Shown piece after piece: positions 27,138 through 36,072 of a stretch of 64,000 nucleotides of DNA. Numbering within the stretch: the first letter of the stretch is position 1; each line of letters begins with the position of its first letter. Source of the DNA: UBA5216 sp043743335 (GTDB lineage Bacteria > Pseudomonadota > Gammaproteobacteria > Burkholderiales > SG8-41). Below the pieces are notes generated by a model. It made no database searches, was not told where the DNA came from, and saw only the letters and a program-made list of their open reading frames with translations. Position numbers and translations under genes: made by a program. The stretch is taken from assembly GCA_043743335.1 (NCBI GenBank), contig JAYTWR010000064.1, positions 4,943-68,942 on the forward strand, given 5' to 3'.

Positions 27138-27172
27138 TAACTAATTGATTTTAAAAGAGTATTTAAAAATAC
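27138..27172 (+). repeat. A+T-rich interspersed element upstream of the prepilin gene
   Basis: Reads TAACTAATTGATTTTAAAAG, then AGTATTTAAAAATAC. It lies about 110 bases before the prepilin start. GTATTTAAAAATAC adds a near-palindrome at its right side. Confidence 0.8.
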
Positions 27173-27239
27173 CTGAATTCCTTGATTTGACAATGCAGAA
27201 TTATTTCATGCCATTCTTCATCAAACTAGTCCAAGCGAA

Positions 27240-27998
27240 CTAGCGGGATTTCAACGGAATTGTCGATTTTTCGACACTTTTGAGCTTTTCCAACTGCTCG
27301 GTCAGAAAATGCAATTCCTGCGGATCGCTCACCTCTTTATTGGCCAATAGGCCACCGAGCAGCACGGCGGCGCGTTCCACTTCGCCCATGTCTTCCAGCA
27401 GAAATATCCGCATCTGCCGCGCCCAGCCGGACGCCTTGCCAGCGTGGCGCGCAATGTCCTCGGCATAGCGCAGCGCGAGCGGCAAGTCTTTCAACCGGTG
27501 CCGCGCCATGATGGCGCAGTGCGCCAGCCAGCGCCAGCGTGTGTTGGGGCGCTGCAAAAACGCGCGTTGCACGAATTCACACATGGCGCGCTGACGCGCT
27601 TCGTCGGGCACTTGGCCGTAGAGCTGCGAGGCCATCATCAACGGGTATTGCGCCGCAGGGTCCAGCGACAGCGCCGCTTGCAACCAAGCGCTGACGCGCG
27701 CGTAGTCGAGCGCCGCAAACGGAATGCTCACGCCGGGCTGGTTGTCGAAGGCTTGCAAATACAGCGTGAGCCATTGCGACAGCGCCTGCGGCTCGCCGAG
27801 GCTCAACGCGCGCAGCGCTGTGGTCGGCAACGGCGCTTCCAGTGCCGTGGCCACGGCTGACGGGCGCGGCTCATGCCAGCGCAACGCGGCATGCGCGGCC
27901 AGCGCTAACACAAACACCGCCAGCACCCAGTGCGGCACGGCACTGAACGGGCGTTCCGGCTCAAACAAACCGATGTGTTTGATACGGGCGCTGAACAT
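27240..27998 (-). CDS. Membrane-anchored helical-repeat protein of unknown function
   Basis: A 252-residue protein with one membrane segment near residues 20-40 (VPHWVLAVFVLALAAHAAL). The rest is helical and TPR-like (AALDYARVSAWLQAALSLDP, ALRYAEDIARHAGKASGWAR). The start at 27998 lies eight bases past the ABC-2 permease stop, so the two are coupled. I do not recognise the family. A role with the permease is likely from the spacing. Confidence 0.7.
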   Translation of the reverse strand: MFSARIKHIGLFEPERPFSAVPHWVLAVFVLALAAHAALRWHEPRPSAVATALEAPLPTTALRALSLGEPQALSQWLTLYLQAFDNQPGVSIPFAALDYARVSAWLQAALSLDPAAQYPLMMASQLYGQVPDEARQRAMCEFVQRAFLQRPNTRWRWLAHCAIMARHRLKDLPLALRYAEDIARHAGKASGWARQMRIFLLEDMGEVERAAVLLGGLLANKEVSDPQELHFLTEQLEKLKSVEKSTIPLKSR

Positions 27999-28006
27999 AT
28001 GGCCCG

Positions 28007-28774
28007 TCAAAAATTGCGCCGTTGAAAATCCACCATGGCCGCCCCTGCCAATAACGCCACGTACAGCGCCGCCTGCACCAGCCACGCACCAAAGTCCGGC
28101 CACAGCGCCGGCGCGTCGATTAGCCATGCGGTTTGCGGCCAACGATCCAGCGCCGGCATCACCAGCGCCAGCGCGTCCACCATCCAGCGGCCCACGGTGT
28201 GCGACAGCGTGCCCGCGCCGGTCAATGGATGCGCGCTGATAAGCTGAATGGCGGTCAGACTGCGCGCTAACAGGTAAAACGCCAGCACCAGCGCTGCCGC
28301 CGGAATGAATTGGCCAAAGGCGATAACACAAAACAGCGAAAACGCCGCCACCACCGCCAGCTCCAGCACCAAAGCCAGACCCCATTGCGCCACGGCCACT
28401 GCGGGAGCCTGCACCAGCAACGGCAGGCAGGTCAGCCCACCAATCAGCCCGGCCAATGCCAGAAACCCGCCCAGTTTGCCGAGGATATAATGCGCACGTG
28501 GCAAATCGAGCGCCAACAGGGCATCAATACCCTTATCGTTGAATTCGCGGGTAATGCTGCCGAGCACGTGCGTGGCAACCAGAAACACCGCTGCCAAGCG
28601 CGCACCGGCGGCATAAAACCCGGTTTGCAGACGTGCGCCCTCGATCACCGCCAGTTCGGATACAAAAAAAGCCAGCGCCAGCACACCGGCGAGCGCAGCA
28701 GCAAGCAGCAACGGCAAGCGGGTGCGGCGCGCCTCAAGCAGGGTGTAGTGTGCGATGGCGAGGATGTGTTGCAT
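28007..28774 (-). CDS. ABC-2 type transporter permease
   Basis: A 255-residue membrane protein with six predicted segments, typical of ABC-2 permeases (MQHILAIAHYTLLEARRT start and GSITREFNDKGIDALLALDL in the first cytoplasmic loop). Such permeases need an ATPase partner; none is adjacent here. The gene is followed by the helical-repeat membrane protein and is divergent from the histidine kinase. The start at 28774 is the family start. Confidence 0.8.
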   Translation of the reverse strand: MQHILAIAHYTLLEARRTRLPLLLAAALAGVLALAFFVSELAVIEGARLQTGFYAAGARLAAVFLVATHVLGSITREFNDKGIDALLALDLPRAHYILGKLGGFLALAGLIGGLTCLPLLVQAPAVAVAQWGLALVLELAVVAAFSLFCVIAFGQFIPAAALVLAFYLLARSLTAIQLISAHPLTGAGTLSHTVGRWMVDALALVMPALDRWPQTAWLIDAPALWPDFGAWLVQAALYVALLAGAAMVDFQRRNF

Positions 28775-28826
28775 GACAGGCGAAGTATAGCGAGATTGCC
28801 CGGCAGTTTTTTCAAGGCGTGAGTTT

Positions 28827-30527
28827 ATGAGCGTGGATGCGGTCATCCAGTCCCCCTCGAACCCCAGCGGCTTCGTCGCGCGCCACGCGCACGTGTGGCT
28901 GGGGCTGATGCTGCTGACGCTGCACAGCGCCACCGCTTGGGGCATGGGCACGGTGTGGGCGTCGGCCTTGCTGCTCGCGCACTTTGGTCTGTTTCTGATG
29001 TGGCAACCGCTGTGGCAGGGCGATGGCGAGTTGCGCCCCCGGCAGGCATTACTGGTAATTGTGCTCGGCATATTATTGGCGACGGTCAGTAGTTGGTGGC
29101 TGATCGCGCTGTGGCTGGCGGCGTTGACGGCGCTGATCGGCGGTAACGTACCCAGCATTACGCAGCGCAGTCAACGGGTGGCGTCGATGCTCGCCGCGCT
29201 GTATTTGTTGGCGCTGCTGCTGATGTGGGTGGTACCGCAGTTGGCCGGACAACAACCCACCGATGCCTTGCTGTCGGCGCTGGTGCGCTACGGCTTGCCG
29301 TTGATCGCACTGGCCATCTTGTTCGTGCGCGCAGGCCGCGCGCGTGCGGTGACCCACATCGCGGTCGATGTGTTTTACAGCATTATGCTGTTTTTGCTGG
29401 TGGCGGCTTTGGTGCTGGGCAGCCTGGTGCTGGTTGAAGTCAATCAGGATCGCTATTTCGTGGCGCTGGCGCAGGCACTGATTGTGATCGCTGTGGCGTT
29501 GGTGGGGCTATCGTGGCTGATGAGCCCCAGCGCGGGCTTTGCCGGATTCGACCAGTTGCTGTCGCGCTACCTGATGAGCGTGGGTTTGCCGTTTGAGCAA
29601 TGGGTGCAGCGCCTAGCGGATATCGCCGAGCACGAAAACGAGCCGCGCAAGTTTCTCGATGCAGCGCTCGAACACATGCTGGCGTTGCCGTGGGTCATCG
29701 GCTTGCGCTGGGAGACACCGCTCGGTTCGGGCCACTACGGACGGCTCAATGAGCATTACGCGGATTTCGTCTTTGACGAATTGCAACTGCGCATCCACAC
29801 GCGCTGGGCGCTGTCGCCGGCGATGCTGCTGCACGTGAAGCTGCTGGCGCAGATGATCGGACACTTTCACGCCGCCAAGCTGCGCGAACAAGTGCAGCGC
29901 CGCAATGCCTACACGCAAGCCATCCACGAAACCGGCTCGCGCCTCACACATGATGTCAAAAACCTGCTGCAATCGCTGCACGCGCTGTGCGCGGCCACGC
30001 AAGACAATACACCCGGACAATCCGCCGCACTGCTGGCATTGATGCAACGCCAATTGCCGCAAATTACACAACGGCTGAGTGCTACGCTCGACAAATTGCG
30101 CGCGCCCGATCACATCGAATCGCGGCTAGCTGGTGCCGCAAACTGGTGGAGCCTGCTGCAGCAGCGCTATACCTACCGCAATGTGCGCCTTGCGTTGGAA
30201 GGTACGCTAGACAACGCGCAAGTGCCGGTGGAAATGTTCGACAGCATTCTCGACAATCTGATCGAAAACGCGCTGCGCAAAAGTTCGGAAGTCAGTGTCG
30301 CGTTTGCGCCCGCGCGCATGGTGATTGCCGTCAGCGACACCGGTGCGGCCATCCCCCTAGCCTTGGCGGAACAGTTGTTTAACGCCCCCGTGGGCTCCCA
30401 GGTGGGGCTGGGCGTGGGGCTGTATCACGCGGCGCGCCTTGCGACGCAACAGGGCTACCGGCTAACGCTGGCGAACAACGCACCCGGCCATGTCAGCTTC
30501 AGGTTGGCACTGAACGACAAAAAATAA
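28827..30527 (+). CDS. Membrane sensor histidine kinase without an adjacent response regulator
   Basis: A 566-residue kinase. The N-terminal half has about seven membrane helices with no large periplasmic domain. A linker leads to the dimerisation helix with H375 in RLTHDVKNLLQSLH. The ATPase domain shows the N box DNLIENALRKS, G1 AVSDTGAA and G2 GVGLGLYHAARLA. The stop TAA (30525-30527) lies inside an interspersed element. No response regulator is nearby, so its partner is elsewhere. A link to the divergent permease pair is possible from the position only. Confidence 0.9.
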   Translation: MSVDAVIQSPSNPSGFVARHAHVWLGLMLLTLHSATAWGMGTVWASALLLAHFGLFLMWQPLWQGDGELRPRQALLVIVLGILLATVSSWWLIALWLAALTALIGGNVPSITQRSQRVASMLAALYLLALLLMWVVPQLAGQQPTDALLSALVRYGLPLIALAILFVRAGRARAVTHIAVDVFYSIMLFLLVAALVLGSLVLVEVNQDRYFVALAQALIVIAVALVGLSWLMSPSAGFAGFDQLLSRYLMSVGLPFEQWVQRLADIAEHENEPRKFLDAALEHMLALPWVIGLRWETPLGSGHYGRLNEHYADFVFDELQLRIHTRWALSPAMLLHVKLLAQMIGHFHAAKLREQVQRRNAYTQAIHETGSRLTHDVKNLLQSLHALCAATQDNTPGQSAALLALMQRQLPQITQRLSATLDKLRAPDHIESRLAGAANWWSLLQQRYTYRNVRLALEGTLDNAQVPVEMFDSILDNLIENALRKSSEVSVAFAPARMVIAVSDTGAAIPLALAEQLFNAPVGSQVGLGVGLYHAARLATQQGYRLTLANNAPGHVSFRLALNDKK

Positions 30528-30550
30528 TTGTTTAAAAACAATTAGTTACG
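30519..30550. repeat. A+T-rich element supplying stops of two convergent genes
   Basis: Minus-strand reading CGTAACTAATTGTTTTTAAA, then CAATTATTTTTT. Inside it, AATTGTTT and AAACAATT pair as inverted arms. It carries the TAA of the histidine kinase on one strand and the TAA of mutY plus its last codons (VTNCF) on the other. Confidence 0.85.
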
Positions 30551-31590
30551 ATTACTTTACGCACTGGCGTCGGGATCGCCGCGACGGCGGCCTCAGCCAC
30601 CGGCAACCACACCGTGCCCGCCACGTGAGACTTAGGTTTTGTCACGTCGAGCACGAGCGGCGTAATCGTCAATTTGTAGTGGGTAAAGCTATGGGCGAAC
30701 GGCGGCAGCGTCTGCGTGGTCAGTACGCGCACGCCAAAACGCTGTGCCGCTGTCGGTGCGTGCTTGACATCGCTCACCTCCGGCAACGACCACAAGCCGC
30801 CCCAAATGCCGCTGGGTGCGCGCTTTTCCAGCAGAATTTCTCCGCCATGGCGCAGCACCAGCATCACGGTTTCGCGTTGCGGCAGAGCAGCGCGCAGCTT
30901 TTTGCCGGGCAACACCGCCGTCAGCCCGCGCGCATGCGCCACGCAATCGGCGCGCAGCGGGCATGGGTCACACTGCGGTTTGCTGCGCGAACACAGGCTC
31001 GCACCCAAATCCATCAAGCCTTGTGTGTAGGCAACGATGCCGCGCGAGTTGCGCCCCGGCGGCAGTAACGCTTCGGCCTTGGCCCACAGTTGTTCCTGTA
31101 CCTTTGCGTCACCCGGATAACCGGGGATGCCGCAATAGCGCGCCAACACGCGCTTGACGTTGCCGTCGAGTATCGCGTGGCGACCGCCAAAGGCAAACAC
31201 GCCAATAGCGGCGGCAGTGGAGCGCCCGATGCCCGGCAGTGTTTGCACGATCTGCGGATCGTCTGGCAGGCGTCCGTCGTGGCGCTCGACAAGGGCGATG
31301 GCGGCTTGGTGTAAATGGCGTGCGCGTGAGTAGTAACCGAGCCCGCTCCATAAAGTCAGCACCGCATCCAGCGGTGCAGCAGCCAACGCGCGCACTGTGG
31401 GGAACTGTTTCAGGAACCGCGCGTAGTAGGGAATAACCGTGCCGACCTGCGTTTGCTGCAACATGATCTCGGACAGCCATATCGCGTAGGGATCGCGATT
31501 CTGTTGCCACGGTAAATCATGCCGGCCGTGACGCCGGTGCCACGCGATAATGCGCGCGGCGGCGCTGGGAGCCCTGCGGCTAGCGACCAA
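30532..31590 (-). CDS. mutY: A/G-specific adenine glycosylase MutY
   Basis: A 352-residue base excision enzyme that removes A opposite 8-oxoG. The catalytic Glu is in LSEIMLQQTQV, the helix-hairpin-helix is LPGIGRSTAAAIG, and the catalytic Asp is in ILDGNVKRVLARY. The [4Fe-4S] cysteines are spaced C-x6-C-x2-C-x5-C in CSRSKPQCDPCPLRADC. A C-terminal NUDIX-like domain follows. TTG at 31590 after AAGGG fits family length; ATG at 31620 is the alternative, and either overlaps the asmA end. The C-terminal VTNCF is encoded by an interspersed element. Confidence 0.93.
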   Translation of the reverse strand: MVASRRAPSAAARIIAWHRRHGRHDLPWQQNRDPYAIWLSEIMLQQTQVGTVIPYYARFLKQFPTVRALAAAPLDAVLTLWSGLGYYSRARHLHQAAIALVERHDGRLPDDPQIVQTLPGIGRSTAAAIGVFAFGGRHAILDGNVKRVLARYCGIPGYPGDAKVQEQLWAKAEALLPPGRNSRGIVAYTQGLMDLGASLCSRSKPQCDPCPLRADCVAHARGLTAVLPGKKLRAALPQRETVMLVLRHGGEILLEKRAPSGIWGGLWSLPEVSDVKHAPTAAQRFGVRVLTTQTLPPFAHSFTHYKLTITPLVLDVTKPKSHVAGTVWLPVAEAAVAAIPTPVRKVIVTNCF

Positions 31591-33901
31591 AAATACCCTT
31601 GAGCACGTCCTTCGCGGCATCGCGGCCCGACGGGGCGGGTGCTGGCGTGGCCCCAGGTGTTGCACCGGGTGTTGCACCGGCTGCAGGGGCGGCGGGTTTT
31701 TTGCCGAACAGCGATTCTTCGATTTTGCTCTTCACGGTTTCTTCGACTTTTTGCTTCACGGTGTCGGTCAACAAAGCATTAAAGTCGAGTGCGAACGACG
31801 GTGTCGCCAGCGGCCCGCTGACGCGTACCGGCACGGTAACGCCCTTTAAGTCACTGACGCTGCGCCCGTCTTGCCCGGTTAGCGTGCCGACGATGGCTGT
31901 CTTGACCAGATAGTTCACCGTATCCGCGCCAATGTTGATATCGCCCTCGCCGCCCACGCGCAGCAGCGGCGATTTCAACGACAAATCGTTGTTGTGCGCC
32001 ACGCCGTTGCTGATGGCGAAGGTGCCGCTCAATTCGGAAAACTCCGTTTTCTTGTTGTTGTCGGCGGCCTGCGTTTGCTGGCCTTTGAGCGTGCCCAACT
32101 TGGCTTTGGCGTCGCGAATGGTGGCCGCGATATCAATACCCTTGATCGCGCCGTCACGCAAATTGACCGATGCGCCGCCGTTTAGCGCACGCTTTAAAGC
32201 GCCCACCGTGCCGCCGGTGGTTTGCACATCCACCGTCACCGTGCCCTTGCCGTAAAGCATGTCTTTGTTGGCAAGGTCTTTGAGCAGCGGGCCGATGGCG
32301 ATACCGCTCAGGTTCTGCTTGATGGCGAAAGTGGGCGTGGCCGGCGCGGCATTGACCGTGATCGCGCCGTTCATCGCGCCCTCATACAAATTCGCCGACA
32401 GCGGACTAATCGATACCTGCCCGCCCCCTGCCTTGATGTCGAGACGCACATTGCTCGCCTTGATATTAGAGGCCTTGAGCGTGCCGATGCGCAGCTTGCC
32501 GTTGGCGCGTAGGCTGCGCAGCGCGGTCACATCAATCGGCGTATCGGCACCGCCACCACTACCTTTGGCCGCCTGGCCGCCACCCTGCGGCGCGTATTTG
32601 TCGAGATCAAGCTGGTCGATATCGATGTCGAAGGTCAAGCCCGGCGGCGCGAAACCGTTGACGCCGACAGTGGCCTTAATGGTGCTGTCGGACACCTTGC
32701 CCGCCAGATTCGCCTGCACCTGCTGCTTGCTGCCGTTGACGCTGGCGCTGCCCGCGAGATTGCCGCTGATGCTCTTGCCCGGCAGATTGGGGCCCGTCGC
32801 GGTAACCGTGACGGCAAGCTGCGGCAAGCTGATTTGTTGTGTCTGGAAATTACCCGACAGCGGCGAGGTAACACGCGCCTTCACCGATTGCTCACCCTGT
32901 TTTATGTCCAGATCCAGCGTCATGCCCGCCGCCTTGAACGCCTGCGCCGTGCCTTCAATGCCGGGCAACACGACATTGGCTAACGTGGTGCCCTGCGCAT
33001 TGGTGATTTTGGCCGCGACCGTCACTTTGTCGCCAGATGCTTTATCCTTTGTAATCAACAACTTAGGGGCGTCTACTTTAATGTCTAGCGTATCCTTGCC
33101 GCTTACTGCTGTCAGTGCCACCGCAAAGCCGCTGGTGGTGAATTCACCTTCTTTGAGTTTGGCAGTTACGCTGCCCGAGGCGTTGGCGTTGAGGTTGTGG
33201 ATATCGGCCGCTTGCCCCTTGGCTTCTAGGCCCAAGCCTTCGAGCGCAAACACGAGGTTATCCAAATCAAAAGTGAGCTTCGTTTTAAGCGCGATATTCA
33301 GATTGGTCTTGGGCTTATCGCCTTGCACCGTCACCGATAAATCGATTTTGCCCGGCACGTTGGGGGCGATGCGGCCGGTGACGAGGTTAAGGTTGGCCAG
33401 CGAATAATTGGCGCGCTGCGCCTCGTCGCGATACGTCAGCGTGGTGTTGGTGATTTTGACGTGATCGATGTCAAACTCGATTTGCTCTTTTTTCTTGTCG
33501 TCATCTTTGGCCAGCAAATCATCGATGTTCATGCGGCCATCTTTGAACTTGATGACGGTGGCGCGCACGCCACTGATTTCCACTTCGTCCACCACCACTT
33601 TTTTCGACAGCAGCGGCATCAGCTTCAACGACACGCGCGCACTGTCGATTGCTGCAAACTCTTTGTCACTTTTGAATTCCGACAACGCCAACTTACCCAA
33701 ATCAGCGCCGATGCTGGGCCAGAATTTGAGTTTGATATCGCCGTCGAGCTTGAGCGTGCGCTGCTTTTTTTCTTTGACCAACTGAATCACCTGCGGCTTG
33801 TAGGTATTCGGGTCAAAGGTGGCCGCGACATAGGCCACAACGCCACCGAGCAAAACTGCCACGCCTCCAAACGCCAGCAACAAATATTTGACGATTTTCA
33901 T
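31580..33901 (-). CDS. AsmA family protein
   Basis: A 773-residue AsmA-like protein: an N-terminal membrane anchor (YLLLAFGGVAVLLGGVVAYV) followed by a long repeating beta-groove chain in the periplasm. It has the usual DPNTYKPQVIQLVKEKKQRT start and the LDGDIKL strand. A flexible tail (Ala/Pro/Gly-rich, PGATPGATPGATP) precedes the end. The family helps lipid movement or outer membrane assembly. The start at 33901 is the conserved one. Confidence 0.9.
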   Translation of the reverse strand: MKIVKYLLLAFGGVAVLLGGVVAYVAATFDPNTYKPQVIQLVKEKKQRTLKLDGDIKLKFWPSIGADLGKLALSEFKSDKEFAAIDSARVSLKLMPLLSKKVVVDEVEISGVRATVIKFKDGRMNIDDLLAKDDDKKKEQIEFDIDHVKITNTTLTYRDEAQRANYSLANLNLVTGRIAPNVPGKIDLSVTVQGDKPKTNLNIALKTKLTFDLDNLVFALEGLGLEAKGQAADIHNLNANASGSVTAKLKEGEFTTSGFAVALTAVSGKDTLDIKVDAPKLLITKDKASGDKVTVAAKITNAQGTTLANVVLPGIEGTAQAFKAAGMTLDLDIKQGEQSVKARVTSPLSGNFQTQQISLPQLAVTVTATGPNLPGKSISGNLAGSASVNGSKQQVQANLAGKVSDSTIKATVGVNGFAPPGLTFDIDIDQLDLDKYAPQGGGQAAKGSGGGADTPIDVTALRSLRANGKLRIGTLKASNIKASNVRLDIKAGGGQVSISPLSANLYEGAMNGAITVNAAPATPTFAIKQNLSGIAIGPLLKDLANKDMLYGKGTVTVDVQTTGGTVGALKRALNGGASVNLRDGAIKGIDIAATIRDAKAKLGTLKGQQTQAADNNKKTEFSELSGTFAISNGVAHNNDLSLKSPLLRVGGEGDINIGADTVNYLVKTAIVGTLTGQDGRSVSDLKGVTVPVRVSGPLATPSFALDFNALLTDTVKQKVEETVKSKIEESLFGKKPAAPAAGATPGATPGATPAPAPSGRDAAKDVLKGIFGR

Positions 33902-33945
33902 GGCCAGTTTCCGTCCTGTAATCGCTATCGGCACGATACGGTGAG

Positions 33946-34019
33946 TGGAGCGGGAGAAGGGAATCGAACCCTCGTATGCAGCTTGGGAAGCTGCCGTTCT
34001 GCCATTGAACTACTCCCGC
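33946..34019 (-). tRNA. tRNA-Gly (anticodon CCC)
   Basis: A full cloverleaf on the minus strand: acceptor GCGGGAG with CTCCCGC, D stem GTTC/GAAC, anticodon stem GCAGC/GCTGC around the loop TTCCCAA, T arm with TTCGATT, and an encoded CCA end. The anticodon complement is GGG at 33985-33987. Confidence 0.95.
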
Positions 34020-34077
34020 GCAGACTGGATTCTACCATCGCCCCGCCACCCACAGCAGGCGCGCAGGCACGCGTTCG

Positions 34078-35625
34078 TCAGGACTCGACGCCGATCACCG
34101 TAAAGCGCACGCGCGCGCAGGCATCGGTTTTTTCGGCGACATCGAGTATTTGCAATGTCAAAACATGCTCGCCGATAGCCATGTGCACACTGCCTTCGTC
34201 GTACCGCGTGGGGTCGGATATCAGCACGTCAATTTCAGTCTGATTGATCGCATCGGCGGTGAGCACAATACCCTTGTCCAACGGCATGCGCTGGGTGATG
34301 CGCATATCGGTGGCGCTGTAGTCCTCGCGCAAAATGCGCGCGGCCTGTGCGTTACGGCACAGCACTTGCATGCCGATCTGCTGCTGGCCGTCGTCGAGCC
34401 GCTGCACACGGCGCACGATGCCGACGGACCATTCGCCCGCCACTTCAGATTCGATGCCTGCCACATTGCCCACGCTCACCCAGTCGGCGTTGACCGACGG
34501 GATCACCGCGCCAAAGCCGCCGGCGCTGATGTCGTTGGCAACCCAACTTTCGGCACTGGATTTCTCAGTAAAATCAAACGGATCAGCCTCAGCCTGCTCC
34601 AGCACATCAATGATCTGCGCGAAGCCCGGCACCACCGTAATGCGCGCATTGCTTTTTTGCCTTTCGTGCTGTCGCGCCGCAGGCTTGCCCGACCAGTCAC
34701 GGTGTATCTGCTGCAGCACCGGCGTGAGAAATTCCAGATCAATGGGATAGGTAAACCCCAAATCCGGCGGCACTTTTCCGGCGTCTTCGATATACAGCAG
34801 CGCCTGACACAGTGTTTCAATCGCGGCACCCGCGCCGATATAGCGCACATCGGCACCGGCGTCCGGCGCGCGCGACAACAAAGCCGGCGGCCGCGGGTGC
34901 TTGAGATCAAACCAGTGCGTGCAACCCGCGTCAGGCGTGCGTGAGATCACAAAATGCCGCGAAAAGCGGCTGACCAGAAACGTCGCCAAATCCTGTCCCG
35001 GCGGTTGCAGGTTTTCGGTCGACACCGCCGACTGCATCAACACCTTGAGAAACTCGCTTCTGATGGTGGATGTTTCGCCCGGATAAATCAGCATCTCATC
35101 GTCGATGTTTTCGGGCTCGATGTAGGTGTATAGATTCGCCAGTCCCTTCCAGATCGATGCCGGCGGCGCGGTGTAGCGCAGGCGTAGCCAATGCAACTGG
35201 CGGCGCAACGCACGCATGGCGCGCGCCACCGCAACGCGGGCGGGCTTGCGAAACCCAGCCGTTGCCGCCGGATTGTCCGCATACTGCTGAACGCAAATGG
35301 CGTACGCCGTGGCGAGCTCGTTCCAGCAGTTATAAGCGCCGTTCCACACGTCGTTTTCGCGCTGCTTGGTTTGCCGCGAGGTTTGCAGATAATCGCGCAG
35401 CAGCAAACGCGTGCGATCCACCGTGGCCGCATCGAGCAGGTAAATATCGTCGTAGCGCTCTTCCAGCGTCAGTGTGTCGGCGCCGTTAATGGCATCGAGC
35501 GCCTCGGTGATTTGCACCACCGCCGCCACGGCGTCTTCCGCCGGCAGCGCAGCAATCACCTCGTGCGGGTCGCTCAGCAACGACATGCCATCCGCAGATT
35601 TATCCGTGCCCATCCAGTTCAGCAT
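34078..35625 (-). CDS. Large protein of unknown function with a PilZ-like C-terminus
   Basis: A 515-residue soluble protein. The N-terminal 330 residues are helical (VWNGAYNCWNELATAYAICV and nearby). The C-terminal third contains VANDISAGGFGAVIP, resembling the DxSxxG strand of PilZ domains, followed by VSVGNVAGIE and WSVGIVRRVQR. This suggests a c-di-GMP-related regulator, but the arginine motif is not clear. No known enzyme motif is seen. It sits between tRNA-Gly and the thiamine genes and appears monocistronic. Confidence 0.7.
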   Translation of the reverse strand: MLNWMGTDKSADGMSLLSDPHEVIAALPAEDAVAAVVQITEALDAINGADTLTLEERYDDIYLLDAATVDRTRLLLRDYLQTSRQTKQRENDVWNGAYNCWNELATAYAICVQQYADNPAATAGFRKPARVAVARAMRALRRQLHWLRLRYTAPPASIWKGLANLYTYIEPENIDDEMLIYPGETSTIRSEFLKVLMQSAVSTENLQPPGQDLATFLVSRFSRHFVISRTPDAGCTHWFDLKHPRPPALLSRAPDAGADVRYIGAGAAIETLCQALLYIEDAGKVPPDLGFTYPIDLEFLTPVLQQIHRDWSGKPAARQHERQKSNARITVVPGFAQIIDVLEQAEADPFDFTEKSSAESWVANDISAGGFGAVIPSVNADWVSVGNVAGIESEVAGEWSVGIVRRVQRLDDGQQQIGMQVLCRNAQAARILREDYSATDMRITQRMPLDKGIVLTADAINQTEIDVLISDPTRYDEGSVHMAIGEHVLTLQILDVAEKTDACARVRFTVIGVES

Positions 35626-35736
35626 ACGCGCTCCGCGTGAACTATCGATTATGCGGAAATTCTATCAAGAAATCAGGCATTTACCTATACAAATCGAGAG
35701 TCTTTCTACACTGCGCCAACGTGCAGCAACAACGAT

Positions 35737-35751
35737 CCGGGTCAGACCCGG
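35737..35751. other. Perfect short hairpin upstream of thiS
   Basis: CCGGGTC and GACCCGG pair around one A. It lies about 95 bases before the thiS start. It does not look like a TPP riboswitch; the conserved CTGAGA and core motifs were not found. A terminator or attenuator role is possible but unproven. Confidence 0.35.
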
Positions 35752-35798
35752 TAAAATGACAACACTGGCCGGGAATACTAGCTCCGTCCACACGCCAC

Positions 35799-35819
35799 AG
35801 GCCACAGGCCACACGCCAT
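35799..35819. repeat. Short tandem repeat in the thiS leader
   Basis: Three tandem copies of a 7-mer (GCCACAG, GCCACAG, GCCACAC) just upstream of thiS. Confidence 0.6.
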
Positions 35820-35845
35820 TCTCCCAAACGCATTCATTCATCCCC

Positions 35846-36049
35846 GTGATAACCCTAACCGTTAATGGCGAACCGCGCCATTTTGCGCCACCCTTGAATT
35901 GCGCGGGCCTAATCACCGCGCTGGGGCTGGCGGGCAAGAAAGTCGCGCTGGAACGCAACGGCGAAATCGTGCCGCGTGGCAACCATGCCGAGGTGGCATT
36001 GGCCGACGGCGACCGCATTGAAATCGTCGTTGCTGTCGGCGGCGGTTAA
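35846..36049 (+). CDS. thiS: Sulfur carrier protein ThiS
   Basis: A 67-residue ubiquitin-like sulfur carrier for thiazole synthesis, ending in the diglycine required for adenylation and thiocarboxylation (VAVGGG). The start is GTG at 35846 (VITLTVNGEPRHF). No ATG fits the family start. thiG follows after 23 bases. ThiF, ThiO or ThiH, ThiC and ThiE are not nearby. Confidence 0.9.
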   Translation: MITLTVNGEPRHFAPPLNCAGLITALGLAGKKVALERNGEIVPRGNHAEVALADGDRIEIVVAVGGG

Positions 36050-36072
36050 AACTCTACCTTGAAGGAAAGCAC

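Noticed and set aside
27240..28385. A longer version of the helical-repeat protein starting at 28385
   Set aside because: The extra N-terminal part overlaps the permease gene in another frame and is Gly/Ala/Arg-rich shadow sequence; the start at 27998 gives a normal membrane anchor.
35640..35845. Possible TPP riboswitch before thiS
   Set aside because: The leader has a short perfect hairpin but not the conserved thi-box sequences.
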